This document shows positions 36,361-45,313 of a stretch of DNA of 50,470 bases, one piece after another (position 1 is the first letter of the stretch; each line of letters begins with the position of its first letter). Source of the stretch: Saprospiraceae bacterium UBA1994 (GTDB taxonomy: Bacteria > Bacteroidota > Bacteroidia > Chitinophagales > Saprospiraceae); the NCBI GenBank assembly GCA_002335865.1, contig DDCY01000025.1, positions 1 to 50,470 on the forward strand. The letters run 5' to 3'. The translations under genes were made by a program, and so were the position numbers. Under the pieces are notes generated by a model. The model was given only the letters and a program-made list of their open reading frames with translations. It was not told the origin of the DNA and did not search any database.

Positions 36361-37353
36361 CTAATTGACTTGAGCCAATTCACCTTTGAGGTATTCTATG
36401 ACATCTACTTCGATACTATCTACACCTCTCATATCTGATAGAAACCAGCTGATCCAGTCTCCGAGGTGTACGAAGTACATATTTTTTTCTATCAAGCTTT
36501 GCCCTTTCGAGTATGTCTCAACCACTGTATCGCACAGATTACCAATAATCTTACTATTGATATCCATACGTATGGAATTACGCGTATAGTCATCTTTATT
36601 CCTAAGAAAAAGTACTGACAATCTCTTATTGTGATCTTTCCAACCAACTAATTCATTATGATTCATCTCTGGAATGACATTATGCCAACAGAGCATCTTA
36701 GCATTTTCGTTAATTTGCTGACGCAGTCTTACTGCTACTGACTCCATACGATCTGTTGTATATAGAATTGGAATAGTGCCAAACATATGTTTCGCAATCT
36801 TCCGAGCTTCCTCCTTAATGGAGTCCACGTCAAACTTCATTAGATCAATAGATGCTTTCAGCTCTTTTTTAAATCTATCATTGATGAAGCCTAGTTTATT
36901 CATGATATACAATTGCTGTACAAATGAGAACCCTAGGCAAGCTCTAGGGCTTGGCCAGTCTCCAGGAACAGTGATATGATCGTAACCTTTCTCTTTGGCA
37001 ATAGCAATCAACTTACCACCTCCAGATACGATTACTACTTTAGCTCCAGATGCCTCTATTCCTTTAAGAGCCTCTAATGTTTCCTCCGTATTTCCAGAAT
37101 ACGACGATATTATAGCTAGTGTATTTTCATTTAGATATGCAGGAACTTGATAGCTCTTACCTACAAGATATGGAACCTTACAATCATCTTTGATTAATTC
37201 CGCTACGAAATCTCCTCCAATACCAGACCCTCCTAATCCAGCGACATAGACCAAGTTGATCTCCTGATCGTAAGGCAGTATAGTTGCGTTCTCACCGATT
37301 TCCATTGCCTCGACTAGTTGAGCTGGAAATCTCTCTATTAATTGGTCCATCAT
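36361..37353 (-). CDS. Bifunctional phosphoglucose/phosphomannose isomerase
   Basis: 330-residue SIS-domain protein of the type that interconverts glucose-6-P or mannose-6-P with fructose-6-P. VAGLGGSGIGGDFVAEL near 33-49 and ISSYSGNTEETLEAL near 78-92 are the sugar-phosphate-binding motifs; PSPRACLGFSFVQ and ENAKMLCWHNVIPEMNHNELVGW (with the catalytic glutamate and histidine) follow. This short two-SIS form is known from archaea and some Bacteroidota, and differs from the classical 550-residue Pgi. It would feed glycolysis and mannose-based surface sugars. Confidence 0.9.
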   Translation of the reverse strand: MMDQLIERFPAQLVEAMEIGENATILPYDQEINLVYVAGLGGSGIGGDFVAELIKDDCKVPYLVGKSYQVPAYLNENTLAIISSYSGNTEETLEALKGIEASGAKVVIVSGGGKLIAIAKEKGYDHITVPGDWPSPRACLGFSFVQQLYIMNKLGFINDRFKKELKASIDLMKFDVDSIKEEARKIAKHMFGTIPILYTTDRMESVAVRLRQQINENAKMLCWHNVIPEMNHNELVGWKDHNKRLSVLFLRNKDDYTRNSIRMDINSKIIGNLCDTVVETYSKGQSLIEKNMYFVHLGDWISWFLSDMRGVDSIEVDVIEYLKGELAQVN

Positions 37354-37493
37354 ATCTTTACCGAATTATTTATCTATTTAAGTGGTTGTTAACCCAAATG
37401 CATGGGAATGTATTATACAAGTAGCTATTTACAAAAATATACAGAAAAGCGAGATTACGGAGTTTTACTAATCGTATTTTTGAAACTAAGCAA

Positions 37494-37853
37494 ATGGCAA
37501 GACACAATAAAATAGGAGCGATGGCAGAAAATTTAGCCACAGACTATCTATTACGTAAGGGATATAAAATACTCGATCGCAACTGGCGATTTAGTACAGC
37601 TGAAGTGGATTTGATCGGTATGGATGGTGAGATATTAGTGTTTGTTGAAGTAAAAAGCCTTGGATATGATACATTTAAGAGACCAGAAGCTAGTGTAACA
37701 TACTATAAGCAAGGATTGATCATGGATGCTGCTTCTCAGTATATGGAAAATATTGGTCATGAGTGGGAAATTAGATTTGATGTGATATCCATGATACTAA
37801 ATGAAGGTGAATTCATAGAATTGGTACATTTTGAGGATGCATTTTTTGAGTGA
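37494..37853 (+). CDS. yraN: YraN/UPF0102 family nuclease-like protein
   Basis: 119 residues. The PD-(D/E)xK-like core is visible: MAENLATDYLLRKGYKILDRNWRF (family start), then AEVDLIGMDGEILVFVEVK with the acidic pair and the E-V-K motif. Family function is not established; a Holliday-junction-resolvase-like fold is known. A TAnnTTTG match (TATTTTTG, 37475-37482) lies 11 bp before the ATG, so the mRNA may have almost no leader. Confidence 0.92.
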   Translation: MARHNKIGAMAENLATDYLLRKGYKILDRNWRFSTAEVDLIGMDGEILVFVEVKSLGYDTFKRPEASVTYYKQGLIMDAASQYMENIGHEWEIRFDVISMILNEGEFIELVHFEDAFFE

Positions 37854-38016
37854 TTGTTCCCAGAAGAGTAGAATTAGGTTTAGTAACATACAACTAATCA
37901 ATCTTGTATATATATTAAGAAATAACATACAACTATAATCGATACTAAATATATCAGGGCCAACCAATTAGAAGTAAAAATTACTGATAAGACTTTCATA
38001 TTTGAGCATTATATTT

Positions 38017-38024
38017 TATCTTTG
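38017..38024 (+). promoter_or_regulatory. Promoter -7 element of rpmE2 (TATCTTTG)
   Basis: Exact TAnnTTTG match, followed by CGC. The leader to the L31 start codon would be about 65 nt. No clear -33 TTG at the right distance. Confidence 0.5.
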
Positions 38025-38096
38025 CGCTCTATTTGTAAAAAACACTATGGCTATGTTTGAAGTAATTCAAAACCATGGTAACTAAACAATACTATA

Positions 38097-38393
38097 ATGA
38101 AAAAAGGAATACACCCAGAAGCTTACAGAACAGTAGTCTTCAAAGACATATCATGCGATGAGTCATTTTTAACTAAATCATGTGCAGCTTCTAACGAAAA
38201 TGTAACCTGGGAAGATGGAAATGAATACCCACTAGTAAAAGTGGAAATTTCATCAATGTCTCACCCGTTCTTCACTGGTAAGATGAAATTTGTTGATACA
38301 GCAGGGCGTATTGATAAGTTCAACACAAGATTCGCTAAGTATGCCAAGAAAATGGAAAAGCCTGGTTTGGAAGATGAATCAGATAACACATAA
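38097..38393 (+). CDS. rpmE2: 50S ribosomal protein L31, type B
   Basis: 98 residues. MKKGIHPEAYRTVVFKDISC is the type B start, and EISSMSHPFFTGKMKFVDTAGRIDKFNTRFAKY is the conserved body. It lacks the CxxC zinc pairs of type A L31, having only single cysteines at positions 20 and 29, and belongs to the zinc-free form. It is slightly longer than most type B proteins because of an acidic tail (GLEDESDNT). It is a single-gene unit with its own promoter element and a very strong terminator. Confidence 0.95.
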   Translation: MKKGIHPEAYRTVVFKDISCDESFLTKSCAASNENVTWEDGNEYPLVKVEISSMSHPFFTGKMKFVDTAGRIDKFNTRFAKYAKKMEKPGLEDESDNT

Positions 38394-38398
38394 AAAAA

Positions 38399-38430
38399 AA
38401 GCCCTTCAAAATATGAAGGGCTTTTTTTTT
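38399..38430 (+). terminator. Strong terminator after rpmE2
   Basis: GCCCTTCA (38401-38408) pairs with TGAAGGGC (38414-38421) around AAATA, followed by nine T and preceded by nine A. Textbook intrinsic terminator, possibly active in both directions. Confidence 0.93.
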
Positions 38431-38488
38431 AATAACCGGTGACCTCCCCAATTTATGTCGCCTCAATAAAAAACTAGACTTTAAAAAC

Positions 38489-39694
38489 ATGCGTAACGTA
38501 ATCTTGTTTGATGATGATAACTGGAACGGCTTACTTCCACTAAGCTTTACAAGACCAGTATGTGAAATCAGAGTAGGAATACTAACTATCAGAGAGAAAT
38601 GGGAGAAGGTTCTTGATGCCAGATGCTCATATATCACCCAAGATTTTCTATCTGAGAAATATGCCATCCATATTGATGATGACAATATCATCATCAATAG
38701 TACTATACTACCAACAGCTAAACTCAAGAGTCTTATCAATAGCCTTGAACCAAATGAAGCCATCCTTATGAAGGATGAGCTAATCGCAGCTCGTTTATAT
38801 AGAAAACAGTTTGATCAATTGATCGAAGATGATAATATCGATGAGATCAAAGGCATGGATATCTCGGAAGAAGAAGTAGTAGTCAAAAGAATCCTTAGAC
38901 CTCAAGATGTATTTAATCTTAATGGTGAAGAGATAGAGCAAGACTTTGCGTTGATTACCAAAGGAAGAAAATCGCAAGATCTACATAAATCTAATGTGCT
39001 TATAGGAGATGCAAGTAAACTATTTATAGAAGAAGGTGCTGAAATATTTTGTTCTTCTCTCAATACTACTAAAGGATCTATATATGTCGGCAAGAATGCT
39101 GAAATCATGGAAGGGTCTAATGTACGAGGTGGACTCGCCATGTGCGAACACTCTGCACTCAAACTAGGTGCAAAAGTATATGGAGCTACTACGCTCGGAC
39201 CATATACTAAAGTCGGTGGAGAAGTGAATAACGTAGTATTTCTCGGATATTCTAACAAAGGCCATGACGGATTCTTAGGGAATGCTGTTATAGGAGAATG
39301 GTGTAATCTAGGTGCAGATACTAACTCTAGTAATCTAAAAAATAATTACACAGAAGTCCGTATCTGGTCTTATTTAAGTAATCGGTTTGAATCTACAGGA
39401 CTTCAATTTTGTGGTCTAATTATGGGTGACCACTCTAAGTGTGGAATCAATACTATGTTCAACACAGGTACTGTAGTAGGTGTATCCGCTAATATATTTG
39501 GTGCAGGATTTCCTCGCAATTTTATACCAAGTTACTCTTGGGGTGGACCTCAAGGATTTAAAACCTACAATATCGATAAGGCTATAAAAGTTGCACATGC
39601 AGTCATGGGCCGAAGAAGTTTAGTGTTAAGTCAAGAAGATGAAAAGATATTAAGATATATACACTTGCATACCGCACATCGCAGATCTTCGTAA
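38489..39694 (+). CDS. GlmU-like sugar nucleotidyltransferase (Bacteroidetes type)
   Basis: 401 residues, matching the alternative bacterial GlmU family. The N-terminal half has the degenerate uridylyltransferase start (NVILFDDDNWNGLLPLSFTRPVCEIRVGILTIREKW, L-x-P-L-x-F-T-R-P), and the C-terminal half is a left-handed beta-helix acetyltransferase (GAEIFCSSLN, EGSNVRGGLAMCEHSALKLGAKVYGATTLGPYTKVGGEV, IMGDHSKCGINTMFNTGTVVG). It likely makes UDP-GlcNAc for cell wall synthesis. The stop overlaps the ATG of the next gene (TAATG). Confidence 0.9.
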   Translation: MRNVILFDDDNWNGLLPLSFTRPVCEIRVGILTIREKWEKVLDARCSYITQDFLSEKYAIHIDDDNIIINSTILPTAKLKSLINSLEPNEAILMKDELIAARLYRKQFDQLIEDDNIDEIKGMDISEEEVVVKRILRPQDVFNLNGEEIEQDFALITKGRKSQDLHKSNVLIGDASKLFIEEGAEIFCSSLNTTKGSIYVGKNAEIMEGSNVRGGLAMCEHSALKLGAKVYGATTLGPYTKVGGEVNNVVFLGYSNKGHDGFLGNAVIGEWCNLGADTNSSNLKNNYTEVRIWSYLSNRFESTGLQFCGLIMGDHSKCGINTMFNTGTVVGVSANIFGAGFPRNFIPSYSWGGPQGFKTYNIDKAIKVAHAVMGRRSLVLSQEDEKILRYIHLHTAHRRSS

Positions 39695-40353
39695 TGAAAA
39701 CACCTAAATGGAAATACTTGCTGAGCTATCTCATGGAGGTACATCTCGAGAGCAGTAGTTCTGAGCATAACGAATATCTCCATGTCTCACTCAACAAAGG
39801 AAGATTACAACTCTCTACCGCAAATGCAATTTATAGCTATGCCGACAAGTACGAAAACTTCTACAATATTTTTAAGCAAATAAAACTTAATGATTCTATA
39901 GAAGATGTGCTCATTCTAGGATTTGGACTAGGTAGTATTCCATATATGTTGGAAGAAAAATTTGGCAAAGAATATTGTTATACCGGCGTAGAAATCGATG
40001 AAGAGGTAATCTACTTGGCAAGTAAATATGTACTATCTGATCTCAAGTCCGAAGTCATGCTAATCGAAGCAGATGCTATCAACTACATACATCAATGTAC
40101 ACAGACATTCGATCTGATTTGCATCGATATATTTGTGGATGATCAGATTCCTGATGTCTTCCTTACCTCAAATTTTCTCCATCTCGTAAAAGATAGCCTT
40201 ACGGATAGTGGCTTAGTTGTATTTAACCACCTAGCGGATAGATCTAGCTACGAAGAGAAGGCAAGAAATTATTTTAAGGATGTTTTTAAAGATGCATTTC
40301 CAGATGGACAATATTTACAGGTACGAGGAAATGGGATGATGGTCAGTTCTTGA
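39694..40353 (+). CDS. Spermidine-synthase-like SAM-dependent methyltransferase
   Basis: 219 residues. The Rossmann SAM-binding motif is VLILGFGLGSIPYMLEEKFG near 73-92, followed by YTGVEIDEEVIYLASKYV (acidic residue at the end of strand 2) and FDLICIDIFVDDQIPDVF. The layout matches spermidine-synthase-like fused-domain or spermine/spermidine-type transferases, but the aminopropyl acceptor residues are not clear, so substrate is unassigned. It overlaps the GlmU-like gene by one base and is translationally coupled to it. Confidence 0.83.
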   Translation: MKTPKWKYLLSYLMEVHLESSSSEHNEYLHVSLNKGRLQLSTANAIYSYADKYENFYNIFKQIKLNDSIEDVLILGFGLGSIPYMLEEKFGKEYCYTGVEIDEEVIYLASKYVLSDLKSEVMLIEADAINYIHQCTQTFDLICIDIFVDDQIPDVFLTSNFLHLVKDSLTDSGLVVFNHLADRSSYEEKARNYFKDVFKDAFPDGQYLQVRGNGMMVSS

Positions 40354-40497
40354 ATGCTCTAGTAGGCAAAGTAACTTACGAAATCTCTACGAACAAATGA
40401 ATATTCAATCTTAAGACTTGTATTTTTCAACAAAGTCACATTACAACTTTAGTCCAAGCGTTTTCGCAGAAAGCCGCTTTATAAACCTTGATTTTCT

Positions 40498-40505
40498 TAC
40501 ATTTG
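40498..40505 (+). promoter_or_regulatory. Promoter -7 element of TPR gene (TACATTTG)
   Basis: Exact TAnnTTTG match, 22 bp before the ATG at 40527. No TTG at the proper spacing. Confidence 0.45.
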
Positions 40506-40526
40506 CATATACACTAAATTGACATT

Positions 40527-41147
40527 ATGTTTTCTATTAATATATATATAAAGTTTGCGTTGATCGCCATATTTCTATTGGGGGGCATCAGCTTAGCATT
40601 AGTCTATGGCCTAGGTTATAGTTGGATTTTGATACTTATTGGATTGATACTCTTAGCTACTTATGTCTTACTGGGTACTGTACAGTCAGCAGCACAGCTA
40701 GTCCAAACTTCAGATTTTGAGGCGGCGGAGAAGAGACTTGGGCTTACACTCAGTCCAAAGTTATTATATGTAACAAACAGAGCCTTTTACTATATCATCA
40801 AAGGATCTATAGCTATGCAAGCCAATAAGCATGAAGAAGCTGAAACGCTATTCCAACAAGCGAATGGATTAAAACTACCTTCTGATAATGAAAGAGGAAT
40901 GGTACTGCTACAACTTGCTGGGCTCAATGCTAATAAGCAGAAGTGGACCACCGCTAAAAACTACTACAGGGAAGCTAGCAAGCTTAACATCACAGATTCG
41001 CAACTCAAGGAGCAAGTAGATATGTTTGGCAAACAAATGAAGCAAGCTGGAGCTACCAAAGGCGCTCAAGGGATGATGGGAAGGAGCGGAAGTAAAGGGA
41101 AGCAAATGATGCCAGGTGGTAAGAGAAGAAGACCTAAAATGAGATAG
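40527..41147 (+). CDS. Small membrane protein with tetratricopeptide repeats
   Basis: 206 residues. Two adjacent hydrophobic segments at about 7-26 and 30-50, then a soluble part with TPR-like helices: AFYYIIKGSIAMQANKHEEAETLFQQANGL (about 85-115) and ERGMVLLQLAGLNANKQKWTTAKNYYREASKL (about 120-152). It ends in a glycine- and lysine-rich basic tail (GAQGMMGRSGSKGKQMMPGGKRRRPKMR). Probably a scaffold at the inner membrane. No specific family recognised. Confidence 0.8.
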   Translation: MFSINIYIKFALIAIFLLGGISLALVYGLGYSWILILIGLILLATYVLLGTVQSAAQLVQTSDFEAAEKRLGLTLSPKLLYVTNRAFYYIIKGSIAMQANKHEEAETLFQQANGLKLPSDNERGMVLLQLAGLNANKQKWTTAKNYYREASKLNITDSQLKEQVDMFGKQMKQAGATKGAQGMMGRSGSKGKQMMPGGKRRRPKMR

Positions 41148-41535
41148 TAGCTTAACTTATTGTATTACTATTAATCCAATAAAGAATATTAACAACCCAG
41201 CGTAAGTGATCACTTTGGATTACTTTTGTTTGGGAGTGAACTTAAACAATAGGGTAAACGAGAAGTGCCAATACAATGCATAATTACCATCCTGTATTTT
41301 GGATTTACATAGTATAATTATTGATTAGCGTAAGACGAATTTGGTTGTCATTTGACTAAAGAAAATCTAAACAAAGTAGAGTAGTGAAAATGTATTTGTA
41401 AATTTAGTAATAGGTAATTACAAGTAAAATTATTGAACGCTCCAGAAATGAATTCCTTATATCTCTTCGAAGGTATACAAGTACTACGTGGCTCGAGCAA
41501 TACCCTACTAAATGACGATACACCAAGAAACAAAA
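41148..41535. other. Gene-free stretch before aconitase
   Basis: 388 bp. A 61-codon minus-strand ORF (41348-41533) has no coding character. No RNA gene or repeat recognised. Confidence 0.35.
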
Positions 41536-41561
41536 AGCCTCTGAAGAAATCTCCAGAGGCC
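41536..41561 (-). terminator. Terminator of aconitase gene
   Basis: GCCTCTG (41537-41543) pairs with CAGAGGC (41554-41560); on the minus strand it is followed by TTTTTG. It lies just after the aconitase stop codon. Confidence 0.82.
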
Positions 41562-41583
41562 TAAAATCTCTATAAATCAGAAT

Positions 41584-43860
41584 TTAGTTTATACCTTGTT
41601 CTTCTCTAATTTTGTTTAAAGCACTACCTGATCTTACCCATTCAATCTGAGCTTGATTGTATGTATGTGCAACTTTGAATTCATCTTTAGTACCATCGTG
41701 ATGATCGAGCTTAATAGTAAGTGGAGTATCTGGTGTCATCTGATCGAAATCTTTAATAGTTACGATATCATCTTGTCTCACTAAATCATAGTCAGCTTTA
41801 TCTATGAATGTCAATGCTAACATTCCTTGCTTCTTAAGGTTAGTCTCATGGATACGTGCGAACGACTTGACAATAACAGCATTGACTCCTAAGAATCTTG
41901 GCTCCATCGCTGCATGCTCTCGAGATGATCCTTCTCCTAGGTTCTCCTCACCGAAAACTACAGTACCTATCCCCTTAAATTGGTATGCCTTGGCTGAATC
42001 AGGTACAGCTACATAATCGTTTGTAATATAGTTAAGTACTGAGTTTGCTTTATCGTTAAAGTAGTTTATCGCTCCTGTATAGCAGTTCTCCGAGATATTC
42101 TGTAGGTGACCTCTATATGTCAACCATGGTCCAGCCATAGAGATGTGATCTGTAGTACACTTACCTTTTACCTTGATTAATACTCTCATATCAGTCATAT
42201 CATCTTTTGTGATAGGCGTAAATGGAGTAAGTACTTGTAATCTATCAGATGTAGGCTCTATTACTACATTGATTCCACTGCCATCCTCTGCAGGTGCATT
42301 GAATCCTCTGTCTTCTACGGCGAATCCATTGGGTGGTAATTCGAATCCTGTAGGCTCGTCAAATTTCACTTGCTCCCCTTGATCATTAGTCAAGGTATCA
42401 GTTTCTGGATTGAAATCTAATCTACCCGCTATCGCTACTGCTGCTACCATTTCTGGTGACGCTACGAATGCGTGAGTATTAGGATTTCCGTCCGCTCTCT
42501 TAGAAAAATTTCTGTTGAAAGAGTGTATGATACTGTTCTTAGGTGCATTCATAGGATCGTTATACCTCGCCCATTGACCGATACATGGTCCACATGCATT
42601 GGTAAATATCTTTGCATTGAGATCTTCAAATATCTGAAGTATACCGTCTCTTTCTGTAGTATATCTTACTTGTTCAGATCCTGGATTGATACCAAATTCA
42701 GCTTTAGTCGTCAGTCCTTTGTCCACGGCTTGCTTAGCTATAGATGCCGCTCTTGATAGATCTTCGTAAGAAGAGTTAGTACATGAACCAATTAGTCCCC
42801 ACTCAATATCAAGAGGCCATCCGTTAGATGTAGCTTTATCCGTCATCTCATTACCCGCTGGGGTAGATAAATCTGGTGTGAAAGGTCCATTGATTAATGG
42901 CTTAAGTGTAGAAAGATCGATTTCGATTACTTGGTCGAAGTATTTTTCTGGATCAGCATAACATTCAGCATCAGCGGTTAAGTGCTCTCTTACCTCGTTA
43001 GCAGCATCTGCAATATCAGCTCTATCAGTAGCTCTTAGGTATCTATCCATACTATCGTCATAACCAAATGTAGAAGTCGTGGCTCCTATCTCCGCTCCCA
43101 TATTACAGATCGTACCTTTACCGGTACAACTTAGATTAATCGCTCCCTCACCGAAATATTCTACTATTGCACCGGTTCCACCTTTAACAGTAAGAATATC
43201 CGCAACTTTGAGTATTACATCTTTAGGAGAAGACCATCCAGAAAGTTTTCCGATTAGTTTGACACCTATCAGCTTAGGATTCTTTAGTTCCCATGGCATT
43301 CCTGTCATAACATCTACTGCATCAGCTCCTCCTACACCGATGGCTACCATACCTAGACCACCTGCATTTACAGTATGACTGTCAGTACCTATCATCATTC
43401 CACCAGGAAATGCATAATTTTCTAATACTACTTGGTGAATAATACCTGCACCTGGTTTCCAAAAACCGATACCATACTTGTCGGACACCGACTCTAAAAA
43501 ATTGAAAACTTCGTTACTTGTATTGATTGCATTTTGAAGATCTGCATCTGCACCTATCTTAGCTTGGATCAAGTGATCACAGTGTACTGTGGATGGTACT
43601 GCTACTTTGTCCTTACCTGCCATCATAAATTGCAATAATGCCATCTGAGCCGTAGCATCCTGCATCGCAACTCTATCAGGAGCAAAGAAAACGTAATCCT
43701 TACCTCTACCATAATCCTTGAGTGGACTTTCGGCATGAAGGTGAGAGTACAATATCTTTTCTGATAATGTAAGTGGTCTATTTAACTTCTCTTTTGCTAC
43801 GAGGAGTTTCTCGCCTAAAGTCTCATAATGAGCCTTGATCATATCTATGTCAAATGCCAT
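41584..43860 (-). CDS. Aconitate hydratase
   Basis: Citrate-isocitrate isomerase of the TCA cycle. 758 residues, close to mitochondrial-type aconitase in size. The three 4Fe-4S cysteines are C360 in GSCTNSS and C423/C426 in ACGPCIGQW. Other marks: MIGTDSHTVNAGGLGMVAIGVGGADAVD near 156-183 and the swivel domain with GEENLGEGSSREHAAMEPRFLG. Domain order is the classical one (not AcnB). A TAAATTTG element (minus strand 43890-43897) lies 30 bp upstream. Confidence 0.96.
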   Translation of the reverse strand: MAFDIDMIKAHYETLGEKLLVAKEKLNRPLTLSEKILYSHLHAESPLKDYGRGKDYVFFAPDRVAMQDATAQMALLQFMMAGKDKVAVPSTVHCDHLIQAKIGADADLQNAINTSNEVFNFLESVSDKYGIGFWKPGAGIIHQVVLENYAFPGGMMIGTDSHTVNAGGLGMVAIGVGGADAVDVMTGMPWELKNPKLIGVKLIGKLSGWSSPKDVILKVADILTVKGGTGAIVEYFGEGAINLSCTGKGTICNMGAEIGATTSTFGYDDSMDRYLRATDRADIADAANEVREHLTADAECYADPEKYFDQVIEIDLSTLKPLINGPFTPDLSTPAGNEMTDKATSNGWPLDIEWGLIGSCTNSSYEDLSRAASIAKQAVDKGLTTKAEFGINPGSEQVRYTTERDGILQIFEDLNAKIFTNACGPCIGQWARYNDPMNAPKNSIIHSFNRNFSKRADGNPNTHAFVASPEMVAAVAIAGRLDFNPETDTLTNDQGEQVKFDEPTGFELPPNGFAVEDRGFNAPAEDGSGINVVIEPTSDRLQVLTPFTPITKDDMTDMRVLIKVKGKCTTDHISMAGPWLTYRGHLQNISENCYTGAINYFNDKANSVLNYITNDYVAVPDSAKAYQFKGIGTVVFGEENLGEGSSREHAAMEPRFLGVNAVIVKSFARIHETNLKKQGMLALTFIDKADYDLVRQDDIVTIKDFDQMTPDTPLTIKLDHHDGTKDEFKVAHTYNQAQIEWVRSGSALNKIREEQGIN

Positions 43861-43889
43861 TGTATTTATTTAATTGTTAACAAGTAGTG

Positions 43890-43897
43890 CAAATTTA
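43890..43897 (-). promoter_or_regulatory. Promoter -7 element of aconitase gene (TAAATTTG)
   Basis: Minus strand TAAATTTG, exact TAnnTTTG match, 30 bp before the start codon. No clear -33 TTG. Confidence 0.45.
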
Positions 43898-44428
43898 AAA
43901 AATATAGAGGAATACTATGCTTGAATGCCAATCAAGGCAAGGAATACTAGTATTTAGATCATTTCCTAATAAAATCAATACTGATAAAATATCCTTAAAC
44001 GACATTCTTTAGCAATTAACTAAGGCGATAAGTTAATAAATACTTGCACTGATGTTAGTTGATCAAATATGGCGGTAGTTGCCGTCACTAACGGTTGCCA
44101 TTCAATCAAAACAAGATTATCTCCAAAATCAGACAAATAATTAAACCAACTCGAAATAATAGATTTAGCAGTGATTCTACTTACAATTTTTAGAAATTAA
44201 AAAAATAAATCGCTTTAATTATTAAGTTCTAAAAATTGCCTAGTTATATGCTTTCGTTCGTAATTAATAAATAATAATTACTCACTTATTTCATTCATTG
44301 GGCAATCTCTAAGCATACTAATGCTAAATATTGAATCTGAAGAGAGCTAATTTCTATCCAAAAGCTAGTACCTTATTTTTCTAAATGTATTCCTTCCTGC
44401 TAATCCAAGATATCCCAATTGGCTATCG
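43898..44428. other. Gene-free divergent stretch with a long inverted repeat
   Basis: About 530 bp between the aconitase and mhpD promoters. It holds a perfect 12-bp inverted repeat (44184-44195 and 44227-44238) and an imperfect GC-richer hairpin at 44070-44100 (TGGC/GCCA outer arms, CCGT/ACGG inner arms). No coding frame. Confidence 0.45.
44184..44238. repeat. Perfect 12-bp inverted repeat upstream of mhpD
   Basis: CAATTTTTAGAA and TTCTAAAAATTG are exact reverse complements separated by 31 bp; further pairing ATTAAA/TTTAAT lies just inside. It could be a regulator site for the mhp operon or an AT-rich cruciform. Confidence 0.55.
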
Positions 44429-44436
44429 TACATTTG
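44429..44436 (+). promoter_or_regulatory. Promoter -7 element of mhpD (TACATTTG)
   Basis: Exact TAnnTTTG match 32 bp before the start codon of mhpD. No TTG at the expected distance. Confidence 0.45.
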
Positions 44437-44467
44437 GTTACGCAAAATATATTTAACTCTATAACCA

Positions 44468-45241
44468 ATGAAAGCAAAAGACTACGCAGCAAAACTTAGA
44501 CAAGCACAAGCAACTAAAATACCTATCTCACCTCTCAGAGATGACATAGGTGAACATAATGAAGAATTGGCTTATGCCATTCAGCAAGTCAATACGAACC
44601 ATAAGTTAGTAGATGGCGCACGAATTGTAGGGAAGAAAATTGGCCTTACCTCTATCAAAGTACAAGAGCAATTCGGTATCTCTACTCCTGACTTCGGTAT
44701 ATTATTCGATGATATGGAAGTATTGAATGGTTTATCATTACCGATATCAGAAGTGATGCAACCTAAAATAGAAGGTGAATTAGCATTTGTCTTAGGTGGA
44801 AGCTTAGACAATGATAAACTTACGATTGTCGATATTATCAATTCCATTGACTATGTACTTCCATCTTTAGAGATAGTAGGTAGCCGTATCGATAACTGGA
44901 ATATACGCATTGCAGATACTGTAGCGGATAATGCATCTGCGAGTCACTATGTATTAGGTCACACACCAAAAATGTTAGACGACATCGACATAGTAAATTG
45001 CAAAATGAATATGACAATCAATGGTGAATTGAAATCTTCTGGAAGTGGCAAAGATTGTCTTGGTTCTCCACTTAATGCTGTTCTTTGGTTAGCACGCAAA
45101 ATGCAAGCAGTAGGTCAGCCACTACAAGCTGGAGAATTGATATTATCAGGATCGTTAGGACCGATGGTTGTGGTAAATGCTGGTGATCATGTTGATGCTG
45201 AATTTGAAGGGCTAGGCAGCGTATCTATCTCATTCACTTAA
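44468..45241 (+). CDS. mhpD: 2-keto-4-pentenoate hydratase (MhpD)
   Basis: Adds water to 2-hydroxypenta-2,4-dienoate to give 4-hydroxy-2-oxovalerate. 257 residues. Very close to E. coli MhpD along the length: ISPLRDDIGEHNEELAYAIQQVN, VGKKIGLTSIKVQEQFGISTPDFGILFDDM, QPKIEGELAFVL (metal-binding glutamates), LPSLEIVGSRIDNW, DTVADNAS and LSGSLGPMVVVNAGDH. The decarboxylase relatives (4-oxalocrotonate decarboxylase) share the fold, but the match is better to the hydratase. First gene of the mhpD-mhpF-mhpE-gabD series. Confidence 0.92.
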   Translation: MKAKDYAAKLRQAQATKIPISPLRDDIGEHNEELAYAIQQVNTNHKLVDGARIVGKKIGLTSIKVQEQFGISTPDFGILFDDMEVLNGLSLPISEVMQPKIEGELAFVLGGSLDNDKLTIVDIINSIDYVLPSLEIVGSRIDNWNIRIADTVADNASASHYVLGHTPKMLDDIDIVNCKMNMTINGELKSSGSGKDCLGSPLNAVLWLARKMQAVGQPLQAGELILSGSLGPMVVVNAGDHVDAEFEGLGSVSISFT

Positions 45242-45313
45242 TTGAAATTGCTTTCCTACTTAATTTAATTTCAAATATGACTAAGTTCGAGAAAAGTCAA
45301 TAATAAATAATAA

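Noticed and set aside
41348..41533. 61-codon minus-strand ORF before aconitase
   Set aside because: No coding character, and it runs up to the aconitase terminator.
43079..43378. Plus-strand 99-codon ORF within the aconitase gene
   Set aside because: Antisense to conserved aconitase sequence, proline/serine-rich shadow.
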